NCBI RefSeq assembly: GCF_029407905.1
Contig: NC_073627.1
Location: 160,399,697-160,463,696 of the forward strand
Source: Bubalus kerabau
Taxonomy: Eukaryota > Chordata > Mammalia > Artiodactyla > Bovidae
Direction of reading: 5' to 3'
Length of the DNA: 64,000 bases
The stretch's first letter is position 1. Each line of letters begins with the position of its first letter. Shown piece by piece: positions 1 through 11,224 of the stretch. The position numbers were made by a program, and so were the translations under genes. The notes beneath the pieces were generated by a model, which did not search any database, was not told the DNA's origin, and saw only the letters and a program-made list of their open reading frames with translations.

Positions 1-739
1 TTAGTTTTAGCTGAGTCAAGTTAATATGATTGGAACAATCTGTGGAACCATAAAGAGAAGTAGCACAGGTTTAACCAAATTGACACCTGGTTAGGCAATT
101 TGACACACACAAGACTGCAATAGTTTAAGAGCTCAAGTTATCATTATTTGTTAATGTTCATTGCCCTTGCTTTCACGTCATTATAAATACAATTTATTTT
201 AAGCAAAACAAGCAAAACCCTCTATTGCTATGTGTATTGAAGAATTAAAAAATTTGAAGGAAAAAACTGTTCACTGTTCAGGTGACGGGCTTAAAATATA
301 GAATCAGAGATGTGATAAAAGAAATTGGATCATGTAAGCATCATGTATGCAATGTAAAGCAAAGTAAGACAGGAGGATAAGAAGCTGTTAGGAATTGAGA
401 ATAGAGAGCTAAAATATAATAATAAAATTTGAACAAAGAGGTTCTGTGAAAACAGCAATATGGGTGTGTGTGTATGTGTGTGTATGTGCTGGAATAGTGA
501 ATAAACTTTTTCCTTGGATTATTCTTGAATTTAAGATTTTACAGTGTCTGAAAGAGAAACTGAAATAGAGTATTTTGTGTATAAGTTTATTAAAGAATTT
601 GCTTCATTCCAATAACTTAGATTTTAAGTGTTGAGTTTTAGAAAAAATAGCTTTCTGTTATTTTCTAAAGTTTCCAATCTTATAAGCAATTTAAAATAAA
701 AATGAAGTGAAAATATTTCTGTGTGTCTAAATAGGTTAT
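1..739. other. AT-rich unique sequence
   Basis: No recognisable gene or interspersed repeat. The only structure is an impure (TG)n/(TATG) microsatellite at about 464-488. Confidence 0.6.
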
Positions 740-1012
740 GGAGAAGGCAATGGCACCCCACTCCAGTACTCTTGCCTGGAAAATCCCATGGACGGAGGAG
801 CCTGGAAGGCTGCAGTCCATGGAGTCGCTAAGAGTCGGACACGACTGAGCGACTTCACTTTCTCTTTTCACTTTCATGCATTGGAGAAGGAATGGCAACC
901 CAGTCCAGTGTTCTTGCCTGGAGAATCCCAGGGATGGGGGAGCCTGGTGGGCTGCTGTCTATGGGGTCACACAGAGTCGGACACGACTGAAGTGACTTAG
1001 CATAGCATAGCA
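740..1012 (+). mobile_element. BovA2 dimeric SINE
   Basis: Two Bov-tA-type monomers lie in tandem. Each has the GGAGAAGG start, the ACCCACTCCAGT-like core, the CTTGCCTGGAAAATCC segment and the AGAGTCGGACACGACTGA end. The linker ACTTCACTTT...CATTGGAG joins the monomers, and the element ends in a short CATAGCATAGCA tail. BovA SINEs are moved by the BovB LINE machinery, with which they share the 3' end (established knowledge). The two open frames crossing it on either strand are chance translations. Confidence 0.95.
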
Positions 1013-1771
1013 AATACGTTATACAAGTTATTTTAAAATGAGTGATTCAGGGTCTTAGGAAAAACACTAGACATTTTATGGAAGAGCTAAACTGAGTAAA
1101 AAAGACAATGATTGATTTTAACTAGTCATGCTTTTAACCAGTTAGAACTTGAAGTCCAGCAGACTGTGAGATAGTCAAAGATAATTTAAGAAATAACAGA
1201 CATAGGAAAACTGCCATGAAGCAGATGCTGCAAAAGCATTGAAGTTGAGCAAATATATATCAAATATAAGGCACTGACCTTTACTCTTTATAACATGTTA
1301 CAATCATATACATGTTTATTGACAAGTGATAGTACCAGAAAAATAAAAAATTATTTCCTGCATTTGTCAGTTTTCCATCCCATTATTATTATTATTATTA
1401 TTTTTTGCAGATGCACATGTGAACTTCACATAGGTTCAGTGTTCAACTAAAACAAGTATTTCTTGTAATAGTGATATTTTGATTTGACCTTTTAGTATAA
1501 TTGTTAAGTAAAAATTACTTATGGGAATTTTTTCTAGGAAAGATGAAGAAAAGCAATTCAGGGAATATTGGAAAATGAAGTCTTATCAGTAAAATAACAC
1601 TTTTATGTAACTGAAATTACATCAACAAATATTACAGTCTTAGAACTATTTTTCTTTTCTATATTGTTTGTTCTGTGCAAAAAAACAGACTGTTTTTCAG
1701 TGTATGGAAATAAACAGGATATTGTATGAATAGGATTAATAGGATATTTATATAATAAATAGGATAATGTA
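1013..1771. other. AT-rich unique sequence with (ATT)n
   Basis: No gene or dispersed repeat is recognised. A short (ATT)n tract runs from about 1382 to 1406. Confidence 0.5.
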
Positions 1772-2130
1772 TTACTTTGCTCAGCTGCCATCACAAAATA
1801 CTACAAACCGGATGGCTTAAAAACAGAAATTTGTAGTTTTACAGTTTTGAAGGCTGGAAGTCCAAGATCAAGGTGTAGGAAGCTTGATTTCTCCTGAATC
1901 CTCTTTCCTTAGCACGCAGGTTGTTCCCCCTCTTTGTGCTTGCGCGCTGGTGTCTCTTCCTCTTCTTAGGATGTAGCCATATTGTATAAGCCCCGACCCT
2001 AAAGACCTTCTTTCAATTCAATCACTCCTTGTAAATCTTACCTCTAAATATGGTTTCAATCGGAGGGATTATTATTAGGGATTGGGTCAAAACATATAAA
2101 TTTAGGGAGGACACAATTCAACCCATCATA
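1772..2130 (-). mobile_element. MLT1-type MaLR LTR, old solo LTR
   Basis: On the minus strand the element starts near 2130 with a decayed version of the TGTTATGGGTTGAATTGTG MLT1 start and runs through the 'feet' pattern to the terminal block near 1830-1772: GGACTTCCAGCCT, GAACTGTAA, AAATTTCTGT, TTAAGCCA. This arrangement is typical of MLT1 LTRs of the non-autonomous ERVL-MaLR group. No internal region is present. The LTR is heavily diverged and no TSD was found. The subfamily cannot be set by eye. Confidence 0.7.
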
Positions 2131-2302
2131 TTTAATTTCTTTTAAATTAGAAATATAAGGTCAGTTCATGTAGTTCCTCCCCTCCTTTGGCAAGTACCTT
2201 GCTAAAATCTTGTATTCGTATTAAAAAAAATTGAAACTATGCATTACTCAGATTTCATGATATATGCTATTTCTGAATCTCACATCAATAGCTTGGGATT
2301 CA

Positions 2303-2448
2303 TATTATTATTACTACTTTCAAATAGGAAGATAAAGCTCAGAGACATTTAGTGAACTGCCCTCTTTTTTAATCCAGGAAGAAAATGCAATGCCAGGATA
2401 TGACACTAGTTTTGCTGACTTTAGTACTCTCTACTAAAGCTGCCTCTG
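2303..2448 (-). mobile_element. MIR SINE fragment, antisense
   Basis: The plus strand reads like the reverse of MIR: TTATTACTACTTTCA..., then GATAAAGCTCAGAGACATTTAGTGAACT, then a decayed GCCAGGATATGACAC. This matches the 'fraction of tumour-like' order of MIR core then tRNA-like head in antisense. It is strongly diverged, as expected for a mammal-wide repeat. The rest of 2131-3291 shows no gene. Confidence 0.55.
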
Positions 2449-3291
2449 GACTTTATTCAAGAAATGTTAATAAATTGTGAATCAACATCAGGAGTTGGCA
2501 GATGGTTCCCAGCTATACACATTATTCCATTTAATTGTATTTAATTAGAATGATCAAAATGTGTGTGTGGGAATATGGATAATGTGCCTTTAAAAACTCA
2601 CCAAGTTTATTAATGTGAGATTTGAATAGCCAACTAAATTGTTTCTTTCAAAATCTTAATGTAGTATAAATTCTTTTTAGAATTTTTAATTTAAAAACGA
2701 TGATAAAGCTGAACTTCCACAAATACACACTATGGACACAATTCTAGCTAGTGTTTATTGTGAAAGACAGACATAATATAGTTTTAAAATTGAATTGTCA
2801 ACAGTAATTCCCTCTCTTTAAAATATATAATCTACAATCTAGCACAAGAATCCTAAAGAGAATATAAATCACATTGGTCCAAATATTACATGCATTTTTA
2901 CCATATGTTACACACTAGGTGTTGATTTATTATAACTGTGAATATAGTAAATGTCATCTCAAAAATCCATGATGTCCCTTAACCAAAGCAAAGAAATCTA
3001 TAAGGTTCAGTTGAAAAATAAAAAAGCAAAAATTTTCAGTCACTCTTTAATTATGGAACCAGGTAGGCATGCTGCCTATTGATTTCCCAGTCTTTATCAC
3101 ATACTCAGATGTTCCTTAAAGGCAGAAGCAACTAGACTCCATTTTCTGCTTGCAATTCTCATTCTTGTTTGTTTTTCCTCTGTTTCATGTTATAAAAGCA
3201 ACCCTCAAACTTATTCTTTCACTTAGAATTTGTTTTAACAGTTTGCCTCTTTCTGTATGATTCTAAGCTTTTCCAAACTCTTTAGCTGAAT
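2449..3291. other. Unique AT-rich sequence
   Basis: No gene, RNA gene or dispersed repeat is recognised. Confidence 0.5.
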
Positions 3292-3925
3292 CAAATAGAT
3301 GGGGAAACAATGAAAACAGTGACAGACTTTATTTTATTGGGCTCCAAAATCACTGCAGATGGTGACTGCAGCTGTGAAATTAAAACACACTTGCTCCTTG
3401 GAAGAAAAGCAATGACAAACCTAGACACAATATTAAAAAGCAGAGACATCACTTCACCTACAAAGGTCCATCTAGTCAAAGGTATGCTTTTTCTATAAGT
3501 TGTGTATGGATCTGAGAGCTGGACAATAAAAAAGACTGAGTGCCAAGGAACTGATGCCTTCAAACTGTGTCACTGGAGAAGACTCTGGAGAGTCTCTTGG
3601 ACTGCAAGGAGATCAAACCAGTCAATCCTAAAGGAAATCAACCCTGAATATTAATTGGAAAGATTGATGTTGAAGCTGAAACTCCAATACTTTGGCCACC
3701 TGATGCGAAGAGCCAACTAATTGGAAAAGACCCTGCTGGGAAAGATTGAACCTAGGAGGAGAAGGGGATGACAGAGAATGAGATGTTTGGATGGCATCAC
3801 TGACTCAATGGACTTGAGTTTGAACAGGCTTCAAGAAATGGCAGGGTACAGGGAGGCCTGGCATGCTGCAGTCCATGGGGTCGCAAAGAGTCCGACATGA
3901 CTGAGTGACTGAACAACAACAACGA
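3292..3925 (+). mobile_element. BovB LINE 3' end, (AAC)n-tailed older type
   Basis: This is a 5'-truncated BovB carrying the C-terminal part of the reverse transcriptase frame and the 3' end. Recognisable translated pieces include DFILLGSKITADGDCS near 3325 and the basic GRRRRG-like region near 3755. The RT frame is broken by stops (for example after 3498). The element ends in GACTGAACAACAACAACGAC, not in the ACTGA repeats found on most other copies here, and it is visibly more diverged than those. Confidence 0.93.
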
Positions 3926-4035
3926 CAAAAATTATTGTCAGTGGGTACGTATCACTTCACCTCAACACTCAGCACATGGCACAGAGCACTGTATTCTTAA
4001 CTATATCCAGCTGATGTGTAAGAGGAAGCTGCTGT

Positions 4036-4228
4036 TCTTAAGTGCCTATGTTTTGTCAGGCACAAACTAGCCTTCCAAGCAAAAACTAGGTAAATTATAT
4101 ATATTTAATCCTTTTAACAGATCGATTAAGTATAATATATCATTTATTTTACTACTACTTTCAGAAAGCTGAAATACATAGATAATTTAAGAAGCTTGCT
4201 CAAGGCACATATATAGCAAAACTGGGGG
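4036..4228 (-). mobile_element. MIR SINE, antisense
   Basis: The plus strand shows the inverted MIR order: AGTGCCTATGTTTTGTCAGG, TTTAATCCTTTTAACAG, a TTTTACTACTACTTTCAGA block, then GAAGCTTGCTCAAGGCAC and AGCAAAACTGG. It is old and diverged. Nothing else is seen in the surrounding 3926-4312. Confidence 0.6.
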
Positions 4229-4312
4229 GAAAAAATCTATAAATTGAAATCTTGGGAAAAGGAGAAGGGTTCGGCAGAGGATGATATGGTTAAACAGTTA
4301 CACAAACTAAAT

Positions 4313-4427
4313 GAACATGAATTTGAGCAAACTCCAGGAGACAGTGAAGGACAGGGGAGTCTGGCATGCTGCACTCCATAGGGTTTCAAAGAGTCAGACA
4401 CAACTTACAGACTGAACAACAACAACA
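4313..4427 (+). mobile_element. BovB 3' terminal fragment, (AAC)n tail
   Basis: Only the last ~115 bp of BovB is present: the GAACTCCGGGAGATGGTG-like block, GACAGGGGAGTCTGGCATG, the CATAGGGTTTCAAAGAGTCAG end and an AACAACAACAAC tail. It is extremely 5'-truncated. Confidence 0.85.
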
Positions 4428-4529
4428 TAGTAAGAATTAAGTTGAAAAAACACACAAAATATTCTTATAATATTATTTGAAACAAGGTATGCCATCAATC
4501 ATGGTTGCTTCTTTTAATTTTTTTTTGGT

Positions 4530-4686
4530 ATTTTTTTTAATTTAACTTTATTTTATATTGGAGTAATGTTGATTTATAATATTCTGTTAGTTTCAGGTGT
4601 ACAGCAAGGTGATTCAGTTATGCATATACATTTATCCATTCTTTTTGTAATCTTTTCCCATATAGGTTATTACAGAATATTGAGTG
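4530..4686 (-). mobile_element. L1 3'UTR fragment, antisense
   Basis: T-rich start followed by the L1 3'-end block in reverse: TTTCAGGTGTACAGCAAGG, GATTCAGTTATGCATATACA, then CCCATATAGGTTATTACAGA. It is 5'-truncated. The 4687-4928 stretch beyond it shows nothing. Confidence 0.85.
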
Positions 4687-5444
4687 TTTGCACTATTATC
4701 TCACCATTCAGCACTGGTTGCTCCAGGATAATAGCAACTGCCTAAATCTGAATTTCTCAACATATCCTTCCAGATGACCATAGTATAAACAAATAAAACA
4801 GAAGAAACATGAAATAAAAATATGTTTCACCACTTAGGACCACTAGAAGGTAGAGATATTTCACAAATTCAATTATTTAAAAACAAATTACCACCAAATT
4901 TAAATAATGGATGCCAGGGAGGACGGAATTCAGTTCAGTTCAGTCGCTCAGTCATGTCTGATGCCATGGACTACAGCACGCCAGGCTTCCTTGTCCATCA
5001 CCAACTCCTGGAGCTTACTCAAAATCATGTCCGTCTAGTCAGTGATGCCATCCAACCATCTCATCGTCTGTTGTCCCCTTCTTCTCCTGCCTTCAATGTT
5101 TCCCAGCATCAGGGTCTTTTCCAATGAGCCAGTTCTTCACATCAGGTGGCCAGAGTATTGGAGTTTCAGCTTCAGCATCAGTCCTTCCAATGAATATTCA
5201 GGACTGATTTCCTTTAGGAAGGACTGGTTGGATATCCTTCCTGTCCAAGGGTCTCTCAAGAGTCTTCTGCAGCAGCACAATTGAAATCATCAAGTCTTTG
5301 GTGCTCAGCTTTCTTTATAGTCCAAAACTTAAATCCATATATGATTACTGGAAAAATCATAGCTTTGATTAGATGGACCTTTGTTGGCAAAGTAATATCT
5401 CTGCTTTTTAAAATGCTGTCTAGGTTGGTCATAACTTTTTTTCC

Positions 5445-5683
5445 AACACTTTGGCCACCTGATGCAAAGAGCTGGCTCATTTGAAAAGACCCTGATGCTG
5501 GAATAGATAGAGGACAGGAGGAGAAGGGGACGACAGAAGATGAGATGGTTGGATGGCCTCACCGACTCAATGGACATGGGTTTGGATGGTCTCCGGGAGT
5601 TGGTGTTGGACAGGGAGGCCTGACATGTTTTGGTTCATGGGGTCTCAGAGTCAGACATGACTGAGCGACTGAACTGAACTGAG
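5445..5683 (+). mobile_element. BovB 3' fragment nested in antisense BovB, with TSD
   Basis: This ~240-bp BovB 3' end begins at the CACTTTGGCCACCTGATG block and ends in GACTGAACTGAACTGAG. The host sequence TAGGTTGGTCATA(A)CTTTT stands on both sides (about 5421-5440 and 5686-5702), which is a classic TSD apart from one missing A. The insertion is therefore later than the host BovB. Confidence 0.9.
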
Positions 5684-5916
5684 CTAGGTTGGTCATACTT
5701 TTCTTCCAAAGAGCAAGCGTCTTTTAATTTCATGGCTGCACTCACTATCTGCGGTGATTTTGGAGCCCCCCAAAATAAAGTCTCTCACTGTTTCTGTTGT
5801 TTCCACATCTATTTGCCATGAAGTGATGGGACCAGATGCCATGATCTTAGTTTTCTTAATGTTGAGTTTTAAGCCAACTTTTATACTCTACTCTTTCACT
5901 TTTTTCAAGAAGTTGT

Positions 5917-6423
5917 TTAGTTCTTCATTGCCATAAGGGTGGTGTCATCTGCATATCTGAGGTTATTGACATTTCTCCCGGCAATCTTGATTCCAATTTG
6001 TGCTTCTTCCAGTCCAGCATTTCTCATGATGTACTCTTCATATAAGTTAAATAAACAGGGTGACAATATACTGCCTTGACATACTCCTTTCCCGATTTGA
6101 AACCAGTCTATTGTTCCATGTCCAGTTCTGACTGTTGCTTCTTGACCTGCATACAGATTTCTCAGGAGGCAGGTTAGATGCTCTGGTATTCCCATCTTTT
6201 TCAGAATTTTACACAGTTTGTTGTGATCCACACAGTCAAAGGTTTTGGCATAGTCAATAAAGCAGAAGTAGATGTTTTTCTGGAACTCTCTTGTTTTTTT
6301 GATGATCCAAGGGATGTTGGCAATTTGATCTCTGGTTCCTCTGCATTTTCTAAATCCAGCTTGAACATCTGGAATTTCATGGTTCACGTACTGTTGAAGC
6401 CTGGCTTGGAGAATTTTGAGCAT
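5917..6423 (-). pseudogene. BovB reverse transcriptase core fragment
   Basis: A 168-codon stretch remains open on the minus strand. In order it contains the finger/palm segments VQAGFRKCRGTRDQIAN (near residue 21), FIDYAKTFDCVDHNKL (palm motif A, with its Asp), GKGVCQGSILSPCLF (motif B) and RYADDTTLM (motif C; both catalytic Asp present). It ends by frameshift shortly after motif C. The active protein would be part of the ~1000-residue BovB polyprotein with an N-terminal AP-like endonuclease. This copy has neither endonuclease nor contiguous C-terminus, so it is dead. Confidence 0.92.
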
Positions 6424-6703
6424 TACTTTGCTAGTGTGTGAGATGAGTGCAATTGTGTGCTAGTTTGAGCATTCTTTGGCATTGCCTTTCTTTGGGATTG
6501 GAATGAAAACTGATCTTTTTCCGGTCCTGTGGCCACTGGTGCATTTTCCAAATTTGCTCGCATGCTGAGTGCAGCACTTTCACAGCATCATCTTTTAGTA
6601 CTTGAAATAGGTCAACTGGAATTCCGTCACCTCCACTAGCTTTGTTTGTAGTGATGCTTCCTAAGGCCCACTTTGCTTTGCATTCTAGGCTGTCTGGTTC
6701 TAG

Positions 6704-7844
6704 AAGGAGGGAGAGGAGATTGCAAAGAGAGTGGGGGTGTTAGAACACAGAAAAAAATCATTGACAGAAAGATAGAGTCTAAAACCAAAGTCAAATGCTG
6801 AACACACATCTGGGAGTTGGTAGTTCATAATAATAGCAACATAGAAAGGAATTGAAAGAGACCTAGACCAGCGGTGGCATTCTCGGCCTTATTTTTCTAG
6901 GAGAAGTAGAGCTATAAAGAGATACATGGTGCTTCTTAGAGAAATGGCAAAGGATGAGGTAGAAAATAGGATGAAATATCTAGAAACAGGCAAAAGTCAG
7001 ACAAACTGAATGCAGCCCCTGTATTAAGCAAATAGAGAGAGAGTATAAATCAGATGAGAAAAAATTATCACAATAAAAGGACTTCAAAATGAAAGATGTT
7101 TATAATACCTTATTCCAAATCTTCAAGTGAACATGAACAAATATTAAACAAGAATGGAGTCAGTACTTCAAAACTTAAGAGTCAATTTGAATTTTAAAAA
7201 ACATAGCATGAAATACAATGAGATTTGACTGAACTCGAGAAAAATTATTAGAAGTCAATCTCATCATGAAAATGAAAAGTAAATTACAAAGTGCCCAAGA
7301 GAGTATAGATTTGAATGACAATTTAGTAAGGAACTTTGAAGAAAGATAGGAAAAGTGGCCAGTAGAATAAAAATTAGATCCTTAAAAGAATCAGATCAAA
7401 AGTGACTAAAATGGAAGACATATATAATTGGGTGATCTGAAGAAGAAAAAGAAAGAACAGAATAATGCTTTAAATTTTAATAAAAGAAAAATATTCTTAT
7501 AAAAAAGTCCACATGGACTTGGGAAAATTGGTCCAGAGCAATCCACTTTAAGACACAATTTAGTAAAACTATTGAGCCAAAATTCACAAGATACATATAG
7601 CATATGGATTTCTATGTACCCAGAAGCACCTATATGAAGCAGAAAGTACAGAGGACAGCAAAAGAAAAATAAATACTTTTGTATTGAATACCAAACAATT
7701 TAACATAAGATTCTCAATGCAAGACACATCAAGACATTAAAAAATATGAAAGAATAAAGATAAGGGGATTTTAGGGATATATATCAAATATACTGTGATA
7801 ATAGGAAATAGATATATTCTTCTGAAGGATGTATCATAGTCATT
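6704..7844 (+). repeat. A-rich tract, possible decayed L1/HAL1 ORF1 region
   Basis: This stretch is strongly A-rich on the plus strand. Pieces resemble L1/HAL1 ORF1 text, such as CAAAGTGCCCAAGAGAGTAT near 7290 and AAGACACAATTTAGTAAAAC near 7551. No reading frame survives. The assignment rests on composition and weak similarity plus the L1 that follows, so it is tentative. Confidence 0.35.
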
Positions 7845-7855
7845 AAAAATGGCAT

Positions 7856-8075
7856 GTGTGTGCTCCTTCACTCAATTATGTCCAACATTTTTATGACCCT
7901 GTGGACTCTAACCCACCAAGCTCCTCTGTCCATGGAATTTTCCAGGCAAGAATACTGGAGTAGGTTGCCATTTTCTGCTCCAAGGGATTTTCCTGACCCA
8001 GGGATCGAAACTGCATCACTTGTGTCTCCTGATTTTGCAGGCAGATTCTTTACCACTGTGCCACCTGGGAAGTCC
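7856..8075 (-). mobile_element. Bov-tA SINE with 11-bp TSD
   Basis: A full-length antisense Bov-tA: it ends at 8075 with the inverted tRNA-like head (TTTACCACTGTGCCACCTGG, then GAAGTCC), and it contains the inverted body CCAGGCAAGAATACTGGAGT. It is flanked by the perfect repeat AAAAATGGCAT at 7845-7855 and 8076-8086. The RNA head comes from a tRNA-Glu-like gene and is not a functional tRNA. Confidence 0.95.
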
Positions 8076-8086
8076 AAAAATGGCAT

Positions 8087-9092
8087 ATTACATCACAAAA
8101 TGATCAATAAATCCCTTAGTATAGAACAATTAAAAACAACACCATCTGATGATAATGGAATAAACTAGAAATTAAAAATAATTAAGCAATATCCAAATTA
8201 ATTAAAAATGAGAAAGAAAACCTTTTGTTAAATGATGCTGGGCAAAAAAAAAAAAAATACAATAAATGGAGAATTTCTGAAAAATAATGATGAAAACAAT
8301 ACACATCAAATCCATGGTATATATTTTAAGCAGTGGCGTTAACTTCCTAACTAAGAATGCTAGAAAAGATCAACAATTCAATCCAAAAGAAAACACAATA
8401 AAAAATTAATAATTGGTAGAAAACAGAAAAGCAATAGATCATATTAATAAATAAAGTCATGGTGCTTTGAACTAAGTTGACAAATCAGTAACTAACTTGA
8501 TTAATTTTAAAAAAAGGAGACAACACAGATATAGAAAATAAGAAATGACACATAGAAAATACCCACCCTTAAGAAATTTTTAAAATCTTATATTTCTACC
8601 TACTACCTGGTATATCTCTATAAAATAAATATGAAGAACAAACTAAATGAACTAGATAATTCTATAGCCAGATGCAATTTAACGAAATCAACCATAACAG
8701 ATTAAAGGATTAAAGAGACCAATTTGCACATATATGGACAAACATGTAAGGTCATCAAGTGGACATCCCATTTATAAAGTATTAGTACTAGATGATTTTA
8801 TAAGGGAATTCAACAAATCTTTGAAGAACAGATAGTATTAATACTACCTAACTTTAACTATAAAAAATGAAGGAAAATCCAAATTTATTTTATGAATGAC
8901 GTGTTAAATTGATAAATAAACCCAAGATAGTATGAAAATAACAGATTAGATACACTTAATGCATATTGACATAACACTTCACAAATAAAATAGTAGAAAA
9001 TAGATTAGAAATGGTAACTTGATGTAATACTAATACAGTATTGTATGCCAATTATATCTCAATAAAAATAAATATTAAAAGATAGTGCTTAT
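8087..9092 (+). mobile_element. Decayed L1 ORF2 region
   Basis: A-rich plus-strand sequence in which the order of L1 ORF2 landmarks can be followed: AATTGGTAGAAAACAGAAAAG near 8412, TTGACAAATCAGTAACTAACTTG near 8477, and GATGATTTTATAAGGGAATTCAACAAATC near 8791 (the FYQT-like region of RT). All frames are destroyed. It may be the upstream part of the L1 starting at 9093, separated by a deletion, or an older separate copy. Confidence 0.6.
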
Positions 9093-9283
9093 GTTCAGGC
9101 AGCTCAATATCAGAAAAACAAACAACCTAATCAAAATTGGGCAGAAGACCTACACAGACATTTCTCCAAAGAAGACATACAGATGGCTAATAATCACATG
9201 AAAAAAACCCCTCAATATTGCTTATTAATAGAGAAATGCAAATCAAAACTACAATGAAGTATCACCTCACACCAGTCAGAATG

Positions 9284-9545
9284 CTGCTGCTGCTGCTCCT
9301 GCTAAGTTGCTTCAGTCGTGTCTGACTCTGTGTGACCACATAGACGGCAGCCCACCAGGCTCCCCCGTCCCTGAGATTCTCCAGGCAAGAACACTGGAGT
9401 GGGTTGCCATTTCCTTCTCCAATGCATGAAAGTGAAAAATGAAAATGAAGACGCTCATTTGTGTCTGACTCTTAGCAATCCCTGAACTGTAGCCTACCAG
9501 GCTCCTCCATCAATGGGATTTTCCAGGCAAGAGTGCTGGAGTGGG
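9284..9545 (-). mobile_element. BovA2 SINE inside L1
   Basis: Antisense dimer beginning with the inverted (CAG)n tail CTGCTGCTGCTGCT and containing two inverted monomers (CCAGGCAAGAACACTGGAGT and CCAGGCAAGAGTGCTGGAGT). L1 text is continuous across it apart from a short GAATGG duplication at the two edges (9279-9283 and 9545-9550). Confidence 0.93.
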
Positions 9546-9884
9546 AATGGCCACATTCAAAAAGATCTCCAAAAAAAAAAAAAAAAAAAAAAAAATGCTG
9601 GATAGAATGTGGAGAAAAGGGAATCCTGTTGCACTGTTGTTGAGAATCTGAATTGATAGAGTCACAATGGAGAACAGTAAGGAGATTTCTTTAAAAACTA
9701 AATCTGGGTATTCTACTAGCAATCCCACAACTGGGCATATACCCTGAGAAAACCATTCTACAATACACATGTACCCTGTTATTCACTGCAGCACTATTTA
9801 CAATAGCTAGGATATGGAAACAATCTATCCACTGACAGACGAATGCATAAAGAACTGGTGGTACATTTATACAAGGCAATATTT

Positions 9885-10334
9885 GTTGTTGTTTAGTCAC
9901 ACAATCATATCCAACTCTTTGTGACCCCATGGACTGCAGCATGCCAGGCCTACCTTCACTCACCATCTCCCCAAGTTTTCCCCAAATTCATGTCAGTAAT
10001 GCCAACATGCCATCAGTGATGCCATCCAGATATCTCACCCTCTGATGCCCTCTTTTCCTTTTGGCCTCAATCTTTCCCAGTATCAAGGACTTTTCCAATG
10101 ATTTTCACCTGATCCAACTGTTTGCATCAGGTGACCAAAATACTGGAGCTTCAGATTCAGCATCAGTCCTTCCAATGAATATTCAGGGTTGATTTTCCTT
10201 TAGACTGACTGATTTTATCTCCTTGCTGTCCAAGGGACTTTCAGGAGTATTCTCCAGCACCACAGTTTGAAGGCATCAATTCTTTGGTGCTCTGCCTTCT
10301 TTACAGTCTAGCTCTCACAATCATACGTGACTAT
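9885..10334 (-). mobile_element. BovB 3' fragment inside L1, (AAC)n tail
   Basis: It starts with TGTTGTTGTTTAGTCAC, which is the reverse of an AAC-repeat tail, then runs through the BovB 3' region to about 10334. The L1 words GCAATATT are repeated at 9877-9884 and 10335-10342, so this is a retrotransposition event into the L1. It is diverged like the other (AAC)n-tailed copies. Confidence 0.9.
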
Positions 10335-10965
10335 GCAATATTATTCAGCCATAAAAGGGAATTATTTTGAGTAAGTTCTAGTGAGGTAGATGAATCTGGA
10401 GCTTGTTTTATAGAGTGAAGTAAGTCAGAGAAAAATAAATATTGTGTATTAATGCATATATATAGAATCTAGAGAAATGGCACTGATATACCTATTTGTA
10501 GGGCAGCAATAGAGACTTAGACATAGAGAATAGACTTGTGCACAAAGAAGTAAGAAGAGGGTGGACAAATTGAGAGAGTAGCTTTGAAACATACACATTA
10601 CCATATGTAAAATATATAGCCAGTGGGAATTTGCTGTATGATTCAGGAAGCTCAACCCTGTGCTCTGTGATAACCTAGAGGGGTGCGATAAAGTGGGATA
10701 TGGGAGGGGGGTTCAAGAGGGAAGGGACACATATATACCTATGGCTGTTTCATGCTGATGTATGGAAGAAACTAACACAACATTCTAAAGCAGCTTTCTT
10801 CCAATTAAAAATAAATACATTTTAAAAATAAAAATAAATTTTTAAAACTGAAAAAAAAACACAATGTGTATCTGATCAGGATGGTGCGATGATTAAAAGT
10901 GTCTATGAAGTGTTAGAAAAATGCTTGGTTCAGTAAATATTGACCATTAGTCAGTCAGTCAGTCT

Positions 10966-11224
10966 GGAGAAGGCAATGGCACCCCACTCCAATACTCTTG
11001 CCTGGAAAATCCCATGGACGGAGGAGCCTGATGGGCTGCAGTCCATGGGGTCGCTAAGAGTCGGACATGACTGAGCAACTTCACTTTCACTTTTATCCAT
11101 TGGAGAAGGAAATGGCAACCCACTCCAGTGTCCTTGCCTGGAGAATCCGAGGGACGGGGGAGTCTGGTGGGCTGCCCTCTATGGGGTCTCACAGAGTCGG
11201 ACACTACTGAAATGACTTAGAAGC
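10966..11224 (+). mobile_element. BovA2 SINE inside a BovB tail
   Basis: Sense dimer from GGAGAAGGCAATGGCACCCC to ACTGAAATGACTTAGAAGC. AGTC repeats of the BovB tail stand on both sides (10949-10965 and 11225-11236). These serve as the target duplication but make its exact length ambiguous. Confidence 0.93.

Larger units (their letters stand above)
4929..6703 (-). mobile_element. BovB LINE, antisense, with a nested BovB
   Basis: The 3' end lies at 4929 (TTCAGTTCAGTTCAGTCGCT). The element reads through the RT C-terminus and the YADD active-site region into the N-terminal RT region, and ends near 6703 (TTCTAGAAGG). It is 5'-truncated before the endonuclease. A second BovB 3' end in the opposite direction (5445-5683) splits it. 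Divergence from the BovB consensus is moderate, with several frameshifts outside 5917-6423. Confidence 0.95.
9093..10850 (+). mobile_element. L1 LINE 3' half, split by two insertions
   Basis: Clear L1 ORF2 C-terminal DNA: GGGCAGAAGACCTACACAGA near 9140, ATCAAAACTACAATGAAGT near 9242, GGGCATATACCCTGAGAAAA near 9733 and TTCACTGCAGCACTATTTAC near 9782. It continues through the 3'UTR (TCTGTGATAACCTAGAGGGG near 10665) to an A-rich tail near 10810-10850. A BovA2 (9284-9545) and a BovB (9885-10334) interrupt it. An A25 run lies at 9571-9595 inside the element. There are many stops. Confidence 0.93.

Noticed and set aside
10865..10945. MIR or L2 3' end
   Set aside because: TTGGTTCAGTAAATATTGACC resembles the usual CTCAATAAATGTTGA end, but too little matches to call.
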